DNA of 64,000 nt from Kibdelosporangium sp. MJ126-NF4. GTDB lineage: Bacteria; Actinomycetota; Actinomycetes; Mycobacteriales; Pseudonocardiaceae. Positions 63,954 to 64,000 of the stretch are shown piece by piece. Position numbers and translations under genes: made by a program. Positions within the stretch are counted from its first letter, which is position 1. Every line of letters starts with the position of its first letter. The notes below the pieces were generated by a model. The model made no database searches. It saw nothing but the letters and a program-made list of their open reading frames with translations, and was not told the DNA's origin. The stretch covers positions 1 to 64,000 of the forward strand of contig NZ_CDME01000004.1 of assembly GCF_000826545.1 (NCBI RefSeq), in the 5' to 3' direction.

Positions 63954-64000
63954 TCCGGTTGCTGATCGTCGACGACCACCCGGTGGTCAGGGACGGGCTG
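63950..64000 (+). CDS. Response regulator, N-terminal fragment (runs off window)
   Basis: GTG at 63950 overlaps the kinase stop as GTGA and begins IRLLIVDDHPVVRDGL, the acidic pocket of a NarL-type receiver domain. Only 17 codons are inside the window. It is the partner of the kinase just upstream; the rest lies beyond position 64000. Confidence 0.9.
   Translation, partial: MIRLLIVDDHPVVRDGL

Overview
The window is one continuous stretch of a high-GC actinobacterial chromosome. GTG and TTG starts are common, many genes overlap by four bases, and several start codons lie 6-8 bases after a TANNNT -10 box, as in leaderless mRNAs. The gene set (LCP ligase, SARP/AfsR regulator, AAC(2')-I, Rv1339-type hydrolase, ClpS/DUF2017/CysO/CysM/Mec block, serB next to ctaD) and family-level resemblance suggest Pseudonocardiales (an Amycolatopsis/Kibdelosporangium-like genus). 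The order is inferred, not proven.

Layout. 1-4 kb: universal stress protein, FAD/NAD(P)-binding protein, SDR oxidoreductase. 4-12 kb: a large XRE-SARP-NB-ARC-TPR regulator divergent from a secreted phospholipase A2 domain fused to a multi-pass membrane region, then an LCP-family cell-wall ligase and an XRE regulator. 12-25 kb: accessory region with a flavin monooxygenase/TetR pair, a tRNA with anticodon UAG and a short variable loop, a broken SDR gene, a TetR/SnoaL-like/hydrolase locus with two different palindromic operators, an aminoglycoside 2'-N-acetyltransferase, small proteins, Bcp peroxiredoxin, a serine-hydrolase lipoprotein, and an FAD monooxygenase/TetR pair with tandem operators.

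25-42 kb: a housekeeping block whose order follows M. tuberculosis Rv1329c-Rv1341: rdgB, rph, an Rv1339-like hydrolase, murI, two rhomboids, cysM, cysO, mec, a P1-type peptidase, DUF2017, clpS, pncB and dinG. A second ClpS-like gene and a frameshifted partner sit inside the chain of coupled genes. pncA, a secreted protein, an EamA transporter and a LysR regulator lie between pncB and dinG. 42-50 kb: a streptogrisin-like protease, PTH2, serB, ctaD, proA and an amidase.

50-52 kb is a gene graveyard (frameshifted XRE/DUF5753 regulator, internally deleted flavin monooxygenase, truncated methyltransferase). 52-64 kb holds an M50 protease, a PIG-V-like mannosyltransferase, SoxR, and two related modules of ABC exporter plus two-component system, with an orphan NarL-type regulator and a small sigma factor between them. 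The last response regulator runs off the window. No IS element, prophage or CRISPR array was seen.
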